A stretch of DNA of 64,000 nucleotides from Acetobacter malorum (GCF_002153605.1 NZ_JOPG01000030.1:1-64000), one strand, 5' to 3'; positions 16,048 through 26,070 are shown, counted from the first letter of the stretch. The notes: generated by a model from the letters alone, not told the origin. Numbers and translations are program-made.

Positions 16048-18573
16048 TCAGAATGAGGTAGAAACCGTTCCGATCATGGAGAAGGACGGCAGCGGCGCGT
16101 AAGTGGGGGAAGAGTCCGCTGCAATCTTGTGCCCATAGACGCCAACAGTCGGTTTGGCGTTGTTGGAGAAGGAATACACACTCCCCAGCTTGTTCTGCCC
16201 CGTCACGTTGGAGAAGTTCAGGCGGAACGTGGGAGACTGCGCAATCCACACCTTGGGGAAATGGTAGCCCAGCGCGATGGTATTGGTGAAGTAATACGGC
16301 ATCGCCTGATCGTTCATGAAGGTAGAATACTGCTTGGCCGTAAAATGCAGGCTGGCGTTCAGGAAGAACGGCCCTTCATTATAGGTCAGCCCCACGCTCG
16401 CCATGTATTTCGGCGTCATGACAGGCGTTTTGCCTTTGGTGCGCAGGTAATCCACCACACCACTGCTTGAGGTTGTCGGAAGGTTGTTGTCCATGGTCGC
16501 GTGCAGATACTCAAACGACACATAAGGACGGAAACGGTGCAGCAACGGCCGGGTGGACAGCATGACATCCACACCCCGAATGGTCTCACCACCCGCATTC
16601 ATGGTCTGGCTCACCTGCACATCATTGCTATAGGTGTTCAGCGTCAGCAGACGGTTGGACACATTGAAGTTAAAGGCGCTGATATCTGCCACCAGCAGGT
16701 TGCCGGAATAGCGATAACCGATTTCTTCCTTGATGGAATATTGCGGCTTTGTCCCGGCCCCGGAAGTCGTCATCTTGCCGGTTGTGGTGCTGTAACGCGT
16801 GATCAGCCCCACCGGAGACGGCGCACGGAAATCCCCCTCCGCATTGAAGTAAACCTGATTGCGCTTATCAATGTCATACGACCACGAGACCCGAGGCGTG
16901 GGCGAGACGAATGTCTGAGACGTCTTGCCGGCCCCACCCGGCAGATAATCCTGCCCGCGCAGCGTCATGGCGGTCACCTTGATGCCAGCCCGCAGGCTCA
17001 TCTTGTGATTCAGGAAATACTGCGTGTCTTCCAGAAAGCCGGAATTCAGGCTGTAGGAACCAAGATAATTGGTGGAATAATAAATATTCCCCGCCGTGGT
17101 GCGCAGGTAAGCCGATTTATCCGTATCGGAAGGCCGCGCGCCTGTGGTCTGGTTCATGCGCATCATAGGCGTCAGCAGAGAATAGCTGTTCTCTTCATGC
17201 CAATACCCCACCTGCCCTGAATTATCCTTCAGGTTCCAGTGCAGGGCCGCCACAACGCCCCCCTGCTGGTTAAGGGATTGCGCAGCGCTGGCTGCATTAT
17301 AATACGTCCCTTTTTTGACCTTACCGTCCCCGTCCAGATCAATCTGCTCAAGCGTGGTCCCGGCATAGGTGTAGCCTTCACGCATGCGCGTGGCACTGTC
17401 CAGCGTAATGGCCGCACGCTGGTAATAAGGCACGACACTGACGCTGAAGATATGGTTCAGCCCGATCTTAACCGGCAGAGAGGCGTAAAACTGGTCCTTA
17501 TTCGTGCCGCGCTCCGCGTAATAGGTGCTGGGCGAGGTCGCGCTATAGGTCGCCAAATAGCTTAGCGGCAGAGAAACAGGCCGGTCATGCTTGTCGTTAA
17601 GGAAGTTCGCCATCGTCGGATAGCGGTTGAGATAAGACTCATAGTGGTTGTAGCCCACGAACAGATCAATCGAACTGTTCTGACCGAATGTTTTCTGAGC
17701 GCGGAAATCCATATGTTTCCGGTCACTATTGCCCGACCCGCGCCAGGCATCCGCACGGGTATGCGAGAACGAGGCATAGCTCTTGATGCCCGAATTCCCC
17801 AGCAGACCCGTATCCAGCCGGATAAATTCCTTGGACGTATTGAAAGACCCGTAACTCCCGGAAATAGTGCCCCCAAATTTGTCAGACGGCTTGCGGGTTG
17901 TGATGGAGAGCGAACCTGCGGCAGCAGACGTCAACGGATCTTCCACCGAAATGGAACCCGGCGTCATGGATTCAACCGAGATATTCTGGGAATCAATATA
18001 GTTCTGGATAAAGCTGGCCCCGGATGTGGAGGAGCCATTGGCAATCGGCATGCCGTTCAGCAAAAAGCCGATATCCACATCGTTCAGGCCACGGCTGGTA
18101 ATAGAACTGCCATCAATCCCGCTGGGATCTGAGGACGACACATTGACACTCGGCAGGTTGGCAATCAGGTCCAGCGGCGCGCTCGTCGGGCTTTGCATGC
18201 CAATATAGGTGCTGGTGACGGACTGCGTAGCGCGCGCATCATGCTCCACGCGCATCATCCCGCCACCCGGCGCATTCCGCCGGCTGCCCCGAATATCAAG
18301 GCTTTCAGACTCACTGGACTCACGGTCGGCCGCCTGTGTCTGGCGGGCCTGTTTCCGTGCAGGGCCGGCCTTGCCTTTCCCGGCTTTTGCAGGGGCTACG
18401 GCACCGTTGGACCGACCAGTTGTGGACGGGCTGGAGACAGTCTGAGCCGACGCAGACTCACCCAGCACAAAAGCGCCAAGAACAGTTGCCGCCATCAGGT
18501 GCCGCTTGCGCCGAATGGAACGCAACAGGGCATTGGAGGGACCGGCAACAGTGCAAATCTTCTGACGAGACAT
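16048..18573 (-). CDS. TonB-dependent outer-membrane receptor
   Basis: From the ATG at 18573 this encodes 841 residues. A TTG at 18630 would add 19 residues and leave the signal peptide too far inside. A signal (about residues 10-45, ending SASAQ) precedes a low-complexity Ala/Lys-rich linker, a plug domain with LDLIANLPSVNVSSSDPSG, and a C-terminal beta barrel that ends in aromatic F (GTVSTSF). Receptors of this type import chelated iron, glycans or other large substrates using TonB energy. No STN domain is present and no sigma factor is adjacent. It shares its C-terminal signature with the receptor at 61112-63526, so the two belong to the same subgroup. The substrate cannot be read from sequence. 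Confidence 0.9.
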   Translation of the reverse strand: MSRQKICTVAGPSNALLRSIRRKRHLMAATVLGAFVLGESASAQTVSSPSTTGRSNGAVAPAKAGKGKAGPARKQARQTQAADRESSESESLDIRGSRRNAPGGGMMRVEHDARATQSVTSTYIGMQSPTSAPLDLIANLPSVNVSSSDPSGIDGSSITSRGLNDVDIGFLLNGMPIANGSSTSGASFIQNYIDSQNISVESMTPGSISVEDPLTSAAAGSLSITTRKPSDKFGGTISGSYGSFNTSKEFIRLDTGLLGNSGIKSYASFSHTRADAWRGSGNSDRKHMDFRAQKTFGQNSSIDLFVGYNHYESYLNRYPTMANFLNDKHDRPVSLPLSYLATYSATSPSTYYAERGTNKDQFYASLPVKIGLNHIFSVSVVPYYQRAAITLDSATRMREGYTYAGTTLEQIDLDGDGKVKKGTYYNAASAAQSLNQQGGVVAALHWNLKDNSGQVGYWHEENSYSLLTPMMRMNQTTGARPSDTDKSAYLRTTAGNIYYSTNYLGSYSLNSGFLEDTQYFLNHKMSLRAGIKVTAMTLRGQDYLPGGAGKTSQTFVSPTPRVSWSYDIDKRNQVYFNAEGDFRAPSPVGLITRYSTTTGKMTTSGAGTKPQYSIKEEIGYRYSGNLLVADISAFNFNVSNRLLTLNTYSNDVQVSQTMNAGGETIRGVDVMLSTRPLLHRFRPYVSFEYLHATMDNNLPTTSSSGVVDYLRTKGKTPVMTPKYMASVGLTYNEGPFFLNASLHFTAKQYSTFMNDQAMPYYFTNTIALGYHFPKVWIAQSPTFRLNFSNVTGQNKLGSVYSFSNNAKPTVGVYGHKIAADSSPTYAPLPSFSMIGTVSTSF

Positions 18574-18724
18574 GAGGCGGAGTTTCCTGAAAGAGCATGA
18601 CGCCTGACAATCGTTACGAATCTTCTCCAAAAGATAAATCGCTTAATCGTGGCGACATTATAAATCTGAGCTTGATAATGACGGTTTTGAGACATCTTTT
18701 CCTGCCGCCTCAGCACCCCGGAGA

Positions 18725-19993
18725 TCAGGCAGACTCTCGCTCTTTCAGGAAACGGACCCCCAGCCTGACTGCCAGCGCTGCAAGGCATGCTGTGAACATA
18801 ACGTAATAAAGTGGCGCACTCTGGTACCCGGAAAACTGGATGATTGCGCCATTGACCAGAGGAGCCAGCCCCCCGAAAGTCGCCACTCCCAGAGAATAGC
18901 CTACGGACAGGCCACGCCCCCGGTGCGCCTTGCCAAACAGCAGGCCCATATACCCGTCCAGCGATGCAAAATAGAACAGCCCTAGCACGTTCAGCAGCAG
19001 CGGACACAGCATCACCATCACCGGTGTCCACGGCATCCATCCGGCCATGAGGGCTGGCAGCAGAACCAGCCCGGCGCAGGAACACAGCATGGGATAAATG
19101 CGCTTTGTGCGGTCAAAATACGATGCCAGCCGCCAGCGCACCGGAGTAAGCAGCAGTTGCCCGGCATAGGTCGCAAAGGCCGCCCAGTAAGTCTGGCGGG
19201 GCGAGACATGAAAAACGCTCTGCGCAAAATGGGGCATATAGAACCCCAGATAGGTAATGCCACTCCCAAGGCTGACCATGCCCATAACCAGCATGATCCG
19301 CAGGCCGGTATAGCGCTCCGTGCTGACAGGCTTTGGGGCCACAACAGCCTGCGGTGCCACTTCTCGCGGGCCAAGAGACGCCCGGAGCGCCAGCCCCACC
19401 AGCCCGCCGCATGAGCCAAGAACCGCCGCAATGCGGAACCCATAGGCGGCATAAGCCTGCTCGCTCAACAGCCCACCAAGCGTCAGCACGACGCTACAGG
19501 CGCAGAGAGACGCCAGAATCTGGCCAATAGCCTGCCAGCTCGCCCGCTTGGCTTCCTGATGCGGAGATTGCTCAATCAGGAAGGACGTTGCCACCCCAAA
19601 CTCGCCGCCCAGAGAAAAGCCCTGTAGCAGACGCCCCAGCACAATCAGGCCCGGAGCAAGCGAGCCCAGCACGGCATAGCCAGGGCAAAAAGCAATCAGC
19701 GCACTGCCTGTCGCCATCAGGGCCATACAGACCGTCAGCCCTGGCAGGCGGCCGTTTCTGTCCGCATACCCCCCAAGGACATACGCCCCCACTGGCCGCG
19801 CCAGCAGCGAAAGGCCGAACGTGGCAAGGGCCAGCGCGATCTGGGAAAAGCGCAAATCTGCGGGGAAAAACGTCCGGGCGATAAAGGCAGAAAAGTACGA
19901 ATAAATGACCAGATCATAATATTCGACAACATTGCCGATAATCGCCGTCAGAATATACCGCTTGCGCTGTGAGGCAGACAGGGATGCCGTCAT
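18725..19993 (-). CDS. MFS transporter, metabolite:H+ symporter (MHS) subfamily
   Basis: This 422-residue protein has about 12 hydrophobic segments. The N-terminal NVVEYYDLVIYSYFSAFIA and the motif GGYADRNGRLPGL, then GRLLQGFSLGGEFG, are typical of the MHS group that includes KgtP, ProP, ShiA and citrate transporters. It therefore probably imports an organic acid, compatible solute or amino-acid-like compound with protons. Its ATG overlaps the stop of the upstream LysR gene (ATGA at 19993-19990), which indicates translational coupling. The LysR protein is therefore the likely regulator. Confidence 0.9.
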   Translation of the reverse strand: MTASLSASQRKRYILTAIIGNVVEYYDLVIYSYFSAFIARTFFPADLRFSQIALALATFGLSLLARPVGAYVLGGYADRNGRLPGLTVCMALMATGSALIAFCPGYAVLGSLAPGLIVLGRLLQGFSLGGEFGVATSFLIEQSPHQEAKRASWQAIGQILASLCACSVVLTLGGLLSEQAYAAYGFRIAAVLGSCGGLVGLALRASLGPREVAPQAVVAPKPVSTERYTGLRIMLVMGMVSLGSGITYLGFYMPHFAQSVFHVSPRQTYWAAFATYAGQLLLTPVRWRLASYFDRTKRIYPMLCSCAGLVLLPALMAGWMPWTPVMVMLCPLLLNVLGLFYFASLDGYMGLLFGKAHRGRGLSVGYSLGVATFGGLAPLVNGAIIQFSGYQSAPLYYVMFTACLAALAVRLGVRFLKERESA

Positions 19994-20913
19994 CGGGCCT
20001 GCGTCGCAACGCCGCCCAGAGCGCTGACCACAAAGTTGATGAACGAGCGCAGCGTGGGCGAGCTGAAGCGGTCCTTATGATACAAAAGATAAACTGGCCG
20101 TGACGGCAGACGGTATTCCGGCAAAACGGCCTTCAGCCTCCCGGCCCGCAAATCCTCTCGCACAAGATCCGCTGGCAACATGGCAAGGCCCATCCCGGCC
20201 AGAACAGCTTTCCGCAACGCCTGCGTGTTATTCATGACGGCCCGTGTGCGCAGAATTTCCACCACAACCTTCCCTTTCGGTCCTTCAAGCTGCCATTCCC
20301 GCCCCGCCCAGTGCATGGGAGAACTGGCCGGATAAGGGAAAGACAACGCATCATGCGCCTGAAGCTGCGCAGGCGTAAAAGGTTCTCCCCGCCGTTCCAG
20401 ATAGTCCGGGGCCGCACACAGCGTCATCTGGTAATCGCCCAGCCGCCGGCAGATCAGCGTGGATGGCCCTGGCAGGCCAAGACGGATAGCAGCATCAAAT
20501 TTTTCTTCCGTCAGATCCACGCTGCGTTCCGTCAGCACCACTTCCACATCCACAGTGGGGTGCTGTTGCAGATAGTCCACCATCCGGGGCGTGAGGCTTT
20601 CCGTCCCATACGTCACCGGTGCTGTAATACGCAGCTTGCCGCCCGGCACAGTTTGGGCGGCCTGCGCCATCCGGTCTGTTTCCTCCAGCATCGCAATAAT
20701 TTCACGACACTTCTCAAAATAGACCGCACCAAAGGGTGTCAGACTCTGCCGCCGCGTCGTACGCCGCAGCAGACTGGCCCCGACCCGCTCTTCCAGCAGA
20801 CGAATGTAATTGCCCACCATAGTGGAGGACATGCTGCATCGCTCAGCCGCCGCAGCCATGCTGCCGGTTTCCACCACCGCGACAAAGGTCGTCATTGCCT
20901 GAAAGACGTTCAT
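19990..20913 (-). CDS. LysR family transcriptional regulator
   Basis: The real start is the ATG at 20913, giving 307 residues (MNVFQAMTTFVAVVETGSM). The open frame continues upstream to 21600 but that part runs antisense to the next gene and does not look like protein. The winged helix occupies residues 1-60, and the effector domain includes LTPRMVDYLQQHPTVDVEVVL, a form common in the large DsdC/LrhA-unlike LysR group that controls metabolic genes. It overlaps the downstream MHS transporter by four bases (ATGA), so the two are one unit. It is divergent from the gamma-glutamyltransferase gene at 21031, so that gene could also be a target. Confidence 0.9.
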   Translation of the reverse strand: MNVFQAMTTFVAVVETGSMAAAAERCSMSSTMVGNYIRLLEERVGASLLRRTTRRQSLTPFGAVYFEKCREIIAMLEETDRMAQAAQTVPGGKLRITAPVTYGTESLTPRMVDYLQQHPTVDVEVVLTERSVDLTEEKFDAAIRLGLPGPSTLICRRLGDYQMTLCAAPDYLERRGEPFTPAQLQAHDALSFPYPASSPMHWAGREWQLEGPKGKVVVEILRTRAVMNNTQALRKAVLAGMGLAMLPADLVREDLRAGRLKAVLPEYRLPSRPVYLLYHKDRFSSPTLRSFINFVVSALGGVATQAR

Positions 20914-21030
20914 TCCGCACCCTGGGTTTCTAATCTTCCCATAATCAGCACGTTTATTGTTTTGATTAAAGACCGTAACCTTTTTCCCAGAGATATTTTC
21001 GTGCGGTGCAGCAAAGGTTCTTGTTTCAGG

Positions 21031-22776
21031 ATGAGCATTAAAACAGATCACCGAGCCCTTCCCCTGTCTCCCCGCAAGCGCGCTGGCCTTAAAGCCATGC
21101 TTGGCGCTTCGGCCCTGCTGCTCTCCGCCTGCGCGACCCAGCCACCACAAAAAGCACCCGTTATGGCTCAAAGCTATATGGCCGCCACGGCCAACCCGAT
21201 GGCCTCCAACGTTGCGTCCGACATCCTCGCACGCGGCGGCAATGCAGTGGATGCCGCCATTGCCGGGCAGATGATGCTGGCGGTGGTGGAACCACAGGCC
21301 TCCGGTCTGGGCGGCGGCTCCGCAGTGCTCTTCTGGGAAAAGCAGACAGGCCAGCTGAGCTTTTATGACGGTCTGGCAAGCGCCCCGGCCTCTGTCCCGG
21401 ATGATTACACCAAAGATGCACAGGGCAAGCAGATCCCCCATGCCGTGCTGGAACGCACCGGGCGCGTTGTGGCGGTGCCGGGCACGCTGCGCACCCTCGC
21501 CCTGCTCCACAAACGGTATGGCAAACTTCCCTGGGCCGACCTGTTCACACAGGCCATTGCCACAGCCCGCAACGGCTTCCCCATGCCGGGCTACCTGCAT
21601 CTGGTACTGACGGAACGACCGGACCTTGCAAAGCTACCGGATTTTGCGGCCTATTTTGACGCCAGCCAGCGCCCCCTGCCACAGGGCACGCTTCTGCATA
21701 ATACGGCATTGGCGGACACCCTTACCCGCATCGCCCAAAACGGGGCAGAAAGCTTCTACGCCCCGGAAAACGCCAACCGCATTGCACAGGCTGTGGCGCA
21801 GGGGCCATACCCCGGCCACATCACCCCGGCGGATTTTGCCGCCTATAAAGTGCGGGAACGCGCCCCACTTTGCATTCATGCCTTTGGCCGCCGCATCTGC
21901 ACAGCCGCGCCGCCAGTGGCCGGTGGCCTCGCTGTGCTGCAACAACTGGCCCTGCTCGACCGGATGCAGATTGGCCGTTACACGCCCGGCAGTGTGCAAG
22001 CCGCGCATCTGCTGCTGGAAGCCTCCCGTCTGGCCGAAGCTGACCGCCGGAAATACGCCGCTGACCCCGATTTTGTGCCGGTCGCAACATCTTACCTCCT
22101 GAGCCCGGACTATCTGGAAAGCCGCGCGCGCCAGATTGATGAGACCACCGCCGCGCCTAAAGTCTCCCCCGGCGTCATCCCGGCAGATCAGGCCTCTCTC
22201 CCGGCCTCCGACGCTATGACCGTGCCGGCCACCACGCACCTGTCCATTCATGACAGCTTTGGCAATGCGCTGTCCTTCACCACCACCATCAACCTGAACT
22301 TCGGGGCGGATATTGTGGTGGACGGCATGGTGCTGAATGATGCCATTACCAACTTCGCCACCCATCCGGTTGTGGATGGTCAGCGCGTCGCCAATGCCAT
22401 TGCGCCGGGCAAACGGCCTATTACGACGATGGCTCCCACCATTGTCTTTGGCGCGGATAACACGCCCGAAGTCATTATCGGCGCAGGCGGTGGCGCCCGA
22501 ATTATTGATTCCGTCGTGCAGTCACTGGTTGGCTATCTGGCATGGGGTCAGAACATTCGCACTGCCATTGAACAGCCCCGCATCGGCGCACAAAACCGAG
22601 CGGAAGAGCTGGAACACGGCACCGCCGCCGCAGCCCTTGCCCCGGCCCTGCGCAAAATGGGGCATAACCCCAAAAGTGCAGTCATGAATGCTGCCGTGCA
22701 GGGTATTACGCGCGGCCCCTCCGGTCTGGAAGGCTGGGGCGATCCGCACCGCGATGGCGTTGCCGTCGGCCACTGA
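21031..22776 (+). CDS. ggt: Gamma-glutamyltransferase, lipoprotein form
   Basis: From the ATG at 21031 this encodes 581 residues. The open frame extends upstream to 20311, but that part lies antisense to the LysR gene and is not protein-like. The N-terminus is a lipoprotein signal ending in LSAC at about residue 30, so the enzyme is probably tethered in the envelope. The large-subunit motif GGNAVDAAIA and the catalytic site TTHLSIHD, with T401 as the autoprocessing and nucleophilic threonine, are clear. The enzyme cleaves gamma-glutamyl bonds of glutathione and related peptides. It is followed 17 bases later by a lipase-like lipoprotein gene on the same strand. Confidence 0.93.
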   Translation: MSIKTDHRALPLSPRKRAGLKAMLGASALLLSACATQPPQKAPVMAQSYMAATANPMASNVASDILARGGNAVDAAIAGQMMLAVVEPQASGLGGGSAVLFWEKQTGQLSFYDGLASAPASVPDDYTKDAQGKQIPHAVLERTGRVVAVPGTLRTLALLHKRYGKLPWADLFTQAIATARNGFPMPGYLHLVLTERPDLAKLPDFAAYFDASQRPLPQGTLLHNTALADTLTRIAQNGAESFYAPENANRIAQAVAQGPYPGHITPADFAAYKVRERAPLCIHAFGRRICTAAPPVAGGLAVLQQLALLDRMQIGRYTPGSVQAAHLLLEASRLAEADRRKYAADPDFVPVATSYLLSPDYLESRARQIDETTAAPKVSPGVIPADQASLPASDAMTVPATTHLSIHDSFGNALSFTTTINLNFGADIVVDGMVLNDAITNFATHPVVDGQRVANAIAPGKRPITTMAPTIVFGADNTPEVIIGAGGGARIIDSVVQSLVGYLAWGQNIRTAIEQPRIGAQNRAEELEHGTAAAALAPALRKMGHNPKSAVMNAAVQGITRGPSGLEGWGDPHRDGVAVGH

Positions 22777-22793
22777 TTTTACAGGAGACTGTC

Positions 22794-24101
22794 ATGACCC
22801 GCTCATTCCGTACTATCCTGTGTGCCTCAACGCTCGTCACGCTGGCAGCCTGCGCGGCTCCGCCCCCGGCAACACCGCCTGCCCCGCCACCGGTGCCGGA
22901 TCGCCCGCTGGGTGACGGCGGCGTCAGCACCTTTTATCAGCCCCCCGCCACAGTGCCGGCAGAAGCCGGCCGGATGATCCGCACCGAAACCATTCAGGGC
23001 CTTAAACTCCCTGACAATGCAGATCACGCCGAGCGCATTCTCTACACCTCCATCAGCGGTGTGGGGAAAGAAGAGCCGGTTTCCGTGTCCGGGCAGATCA
23101 TTTTCCCCAAAGGCACGCCGCCTAAAGGCGGCTGGCCGGTCATTGCGTGGGAACACGGCACCACAGGCATTGCGGATGTCTGCGCGCCCTCATGGCGCGG
23201 CTATTTCTCGCGGGACCGCGCCTTTCTGGACCACTGGCTGAGTGCGGGCTTTGCCATTGTCGCCAGCGATTATCAGGGCTTGGGCACACCGGGGCCGCAC
23301 CCTTACCTGATGTACAAGCCCGAAGCGTATAGCGTGCTCAATGCACTGCGGGCTGCGCTCAAACAGTATCCGGACCAGCTGCGCAACCGCATTGTTCTGG
23401 TCGGGCAGTCTCAGGGCGGTGGTGCCGCTCTGGGCACCGGCTGGATGGCCCCGCGCTATGCGCCGGACCTGCATATTCTGGGTGTTGTTGCTACCGGGGT
23501 TGTGACGGACTTTGCGATCACAGCGCACCCGAAGCATCCGCCCATGCCCCGTAGCAATACAGAATCTCCCCATATGGCCGCAGGGTTTGAAATTCTGACG
23601 GATGAAGGCTCCAAGCAAAGCCTGCATCCCGGTCAGGATATGGATACGGGCATGACAGAAAAAGGGCATGACCTCTCTCGTCAGGCACGCCAGTCCTGTC
23701 TGGGAGATCTCTTCCGCTACACGGACAGTCACGACATCACCACAGCCAACATGTTCACCGCAGGCGTCGCACCGGAAGATCCGGCCTATATTCAAGCCTT
23801 CACCATTCCCAATGCACATTTCTCCGTGCCGGTTTTGGTCGGCACCGGTCTGGCCGATGGAGAAGCCGGCATCAGCCAGCAATATAATGCCGTCGCCGCC
23901 ATGTGTGATGCCGGAACCCATGTGACATGGGTGCAGTATCACGGCCTGACTCATAACGGGGCTGTTAACCCTTCTGCCAATGACTCTGTGCCTTTCGCTC
24001 TGGGCCTCCTGAAAGGCAAAGCACCGAAAAGCACGTGCAGCACACTCAAGCCGCTCGGGCATGAAGAAGAGCCAACGCCGGGTATCAAGTGGAATAACTA
24101 A
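22794..24101 (+). CDS. Secretory-lipase-like alpha/beta hydrolase, lipoprotein
   Basis: This 435-residue protein has a lipoprotein signal (LAAC at about residues 17-20) and a proline-rich linker. It resembles the secretory lipase (LIP) family of Candida and bacteria: WEHGTTGIADVCAPS, then the nucleophile elbow GQSQGG with S206, and a C-terminal HGLTHNG segment carrying a likely catalytic histidine. It probably hydrolyses esters or acyl chains outside the inner membrane, but the substrate is not known. An AGGAG lies ahead of the ATG, and ggt is 17 bases upstream, so they form an operon. A bidirectional terminator follows at 24105-24140. Confidence 0.82.
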   Translation: MTRSFRTILCASTLVTLAACAAPPPATPPAPPPVPDRPLGDGGVSTFYQPPATVPAEAGRMIRTETIQGLKLPDNADHAERILYTSISGVGKEEPVSVSGQIIFPKGTPPKGGWPVIAWEHGTTGIADVCAPSWRGYFSRDRAFLDHWLSAGFAIVASDYQGLGTPGPHPYLMYKPEAYSVLNALRAALKQYPDQLRNRIVLVGQSQGGGAALGTGWMAPRYAPDLHILGVVATGVVTDFAITAHPKHPPMPRSNTESPHMAAGFEILTDEGSKQSLHPGQDMDTGMTEKGHDLSRQARQSCLGDLFRYTDSHDITTANMFTAGVAPEDPAYIQAFTIPNAHFSVPVLVGTGLADGEAGISQQYNAVAAMCDAGTHVTWVQYHGLTHNGAVNPSANDSVPFALGLLKGKAPKSTCSTLKPLGHEEEPTPGIKWNN

Positions 24102-24104
24102 AAC

Positions 24105-24140
24105 AAAAAACGGCACAGGACTCTCTCCTGTGCCGTTTTT
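24105..24140. terminator. Bidirectional terminator
   Basis: CGGCACAGGA at 24111-24120 pairs with TCCTGTGCCG at 24126-24135. A run of A precedes it and TTTTT follows, so it can end transcription of both the lipase-like gene and the convergent DUF885 gene. Confidence 0.9.
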
Positions 24141-24166
24141 GCTGTCTTCTCAAAACGCTTAAAATA

Positions 24167-25972
24167 TTAACCCGCTTTTATTTTTGCAATCCACTGATCA
24201 ACCAGATCAGACATCAGATCCAGCGGCATCGCACCGTTCCCCAGAATGACATCATGGAACGCCTTGATATCGAACTTGTCACCCAGTTCGGTTTTGGCTT
24301 TTTCACGCAGCTTCAGAATGGTCTGCTGGCCTAGCATGTAGCCCAGCGCCTGCCCCGGCCATGCAACGTAACGGTCTGTTTCTGCCTGCATATCCGGCTC
24401 ACTGGTGGGCGGATGCGCGTGGAAGAAGTCGCTCATCTGCTGCCGCGTCCAGTGCTTGTAATGCACACCGGTATCCAGAACCAGACGATCAGCCCGCAGC
24501 AGCGCGCCGTTCAGGCGACCATAGTCGCTGTAGAGATCCTGATAAAAGCCCAGTTCTTTCCCCAGACCTTCCGCATAAAGTGCCCAGCCTTCCACATAGG
24601 AATTGTAAGCGCCCTGCTGGCGGAACGCGGGCAGAGGCATGTCCTGCGCCAGGGAAATCTGGAAGTGATGCCCCGGCACACCTTCATGATACGCCGTGTC
24701 TTCAATCGTATAGAGATCGCGCTTGTCGTAATCCCCCGTATTGACGAACACGATCCCCGGACGAGACCCATCCGGTGTGCCCTGATGATACTCGGCACCG
24801 GCTGCATCCGCCTCGCGGTAGGCCTCAACCGACCGCACTTCCAGCTTCGTCTTGGGGATCTTGTTGAAAATGCGCGGTAAGGCAGGCCACATCTGCGCAA
24901 TATAGCCGCGATATTTCTCCAGAATTTCTTCACGAGATTTGGCATACAGCTTCGGATCATGCTCCACGGACGCCCGCAGCGCGGCCAGATCGGCAAACCC
25001 AAGCTTGTGGGCAATCTCCGTCATCTGACCTTCAATCTTGCTCACCTGCTGCAAGCCAAGCTGATGGATGTCTTCCGGGGCCATGGGGCTGGTTGTCTGC
25101 ACCCGGATTGCATAGCGATACAGGGCATCCCCATTCGGCAGAGACCAGATGCCTTCATGCACGCGGCCATGCGGCACGTAATCGGTCTTTACAAACTGAG
25201 CAAAACTGGCGAAGGCAGGCCGAACTTCTGTATCAACGGCTTTCAGAATAGCCTGTTTCAAACGGGCCTGCTGCGCCGCAGAAATCCCCTTGGGGAAGCT
25301 TTCAACCGGCTGGCCAAAGACGTTTTTAACACCCGCCGGTTCTGCAACCTGCTCAAGCTGCGTCACCACTTTTTCAAGCAGATAGCGCGGCGGGACCAGA
25401 CCGTCCTTCATCCCCTGCTGCGCCAGAACTTTCAACTGCGCCAGCACTGTGGGCAGCGCATGCAGGCGGTCGAGATAATCCTGATACTGTCCCGCTGTTT
25501 CAAACGGAATGGAGGACACAAAGCCCGGCAGCATCAGCTGCACGCCCTGCACCTGATCAATCGGCAGCTCATAGGTTTTGAGCGCAATACCGCCCAGCTT
25601 GTCCTGAAGCTGACGGATCATCATCGCACGGCTGATCTGCTCCTGCCCTGTCAGGGTTGCGGGATCAACTGCTTCAAACCGTTTAAGAAACCATGCTGTG
25701 GTAACTTTATCTCTTGCAATCTGCTCCAGAGAATAATCGGTCCACTGCTTGTTGTAGCGATAGTCACCGATGGTGGTTGCAAGCTCGGGGGAAGACCGGA
25801 GCTGATACTGCCACTCCTCATCCAGCAGGGCCGCAAAAGCCGTGCTGGCAGAGGGTGCTGCCGGGGCGGCCTGCGTCGTTTTTTCCGGGGCTGGCGCAGC
25901 CAGTGCCGTGCCGCTGGCCAGCACACAGGCCAGCCCTAATCCTGCCAGACGATATCGTGGGAACACAGTCAT
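24167..25972 (-). CDS. DUF885 family exported peptidase-like protein (first copy)
   Basis: From the ATG at 25972, with GGGAGA upstream, this encodes 601 residues; the ORF could be opened to 26029 but that adds a non-signal extension. A signal peptide ends near TALAAPAP. The catalytic-type motif HEGVPGHHFQISLA, an HE-xx-PGHH pattern, and the downstream EGWALYAEGLGKE segment identify DUF885, whose members are predicted zinc metallopeptidases with a mostly helical fold. Substrates are not established. It lies downstream of a TonB receptor and at the edge of the hydroxyproline island. A second copy sits at 32691-34478. Confidence 0.85.
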   Translation of the reverse strand: MTVFPRYRLAGLGLACVLASGTALAAPAPEKTTQAAPAAPSASTAFAALLDEEWQYQLRSSPELATTIGDYRYNKQWTDYSLEQIARDKVTTAWFLKRFEAVDPATLTGQEQISRAMMIRQLQDKLGGIALKTYELPIDQVQGVQLMLPGFVSSIPFETAGQYQDYLDRLHALPTVLAQLKVLAQQGMKDGLVPPRYLLEKVVTQLEQVAEPAGVKNVFGQPVESFPKGISAAQQARLKQAILKAVDTEVRPAFASFAQFVKTDYVPHGRVHEGIWSLPNGDALYRYAIRVQTTSPMAPEDIHQLGLQQVSKIEGQMTEIAHKLGFADLAALRASVEHDPKLYAKSREEILEKYRGYIAQMWPALPRIFNKIPKTKLEVRSVEAYREADAAGAEYHQGTPDGSRPGIVFVNTGDYDKRDLYTIEDTAYHEGVPGHHFQISLAQDMPLPAFRQQGAYNSYVEGWALYAEGLGKELGFYQDLYSDYGRLNGALLRADRLVLDTGVHYKHWTRQQMSDFFHAHPPTSEPDMQAETDRYVAWPGQALGYMLGQQTILKLREKAKTELGDKFDIKAFHDVILGNGAMPLDLMSDLVDQWIAKIKAG

Positions 25973-25997
25973 CTTCTCCCTGCAAATCATACAAACA

Positions 25998-26026
25998 ATT
26001 ATGCCTGGCACGGGGCCAGGCATAAT
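25998..26026 (-). terminator. Hairpin between the TonB receptor and DUF885 genes
   Basis: ATTATGCCTGGC at 25998-26009 pairs with GCCAGGCATAAT at 26015-26026 across a five-base loop, a 12-base perfect stem. On the minus strand it is followed by a short AT-rich tail (TTGTTTG). It could attenuate readthrough from the receptor gene into the DUF885 gene, whose start is only 26 bases away. Confidence 0.6.
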
Positions 26027-26070
26027 CACGTCGTCTTATGTTTTTAAGTGGTTCCGATCTTCATTACAAA

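Noticed and set aside
16501-18132. Open frames antisense to the TonB receptor
   Set aside because: They contain no domain and mirror a gene with a full receptor architecture.
20311-21030. Upstream extension of the ggt frame
   Set aside because: It overlaps the LysR gene in antisense, and the lipoprotein signal peptide begins exactly at the ATG at 21031.
20914-21600. Upstream extension of the LysR frame
   Set aside because: It overlaps ggt in antisense, and the LysR winged helix begins at the ATG at 20913.
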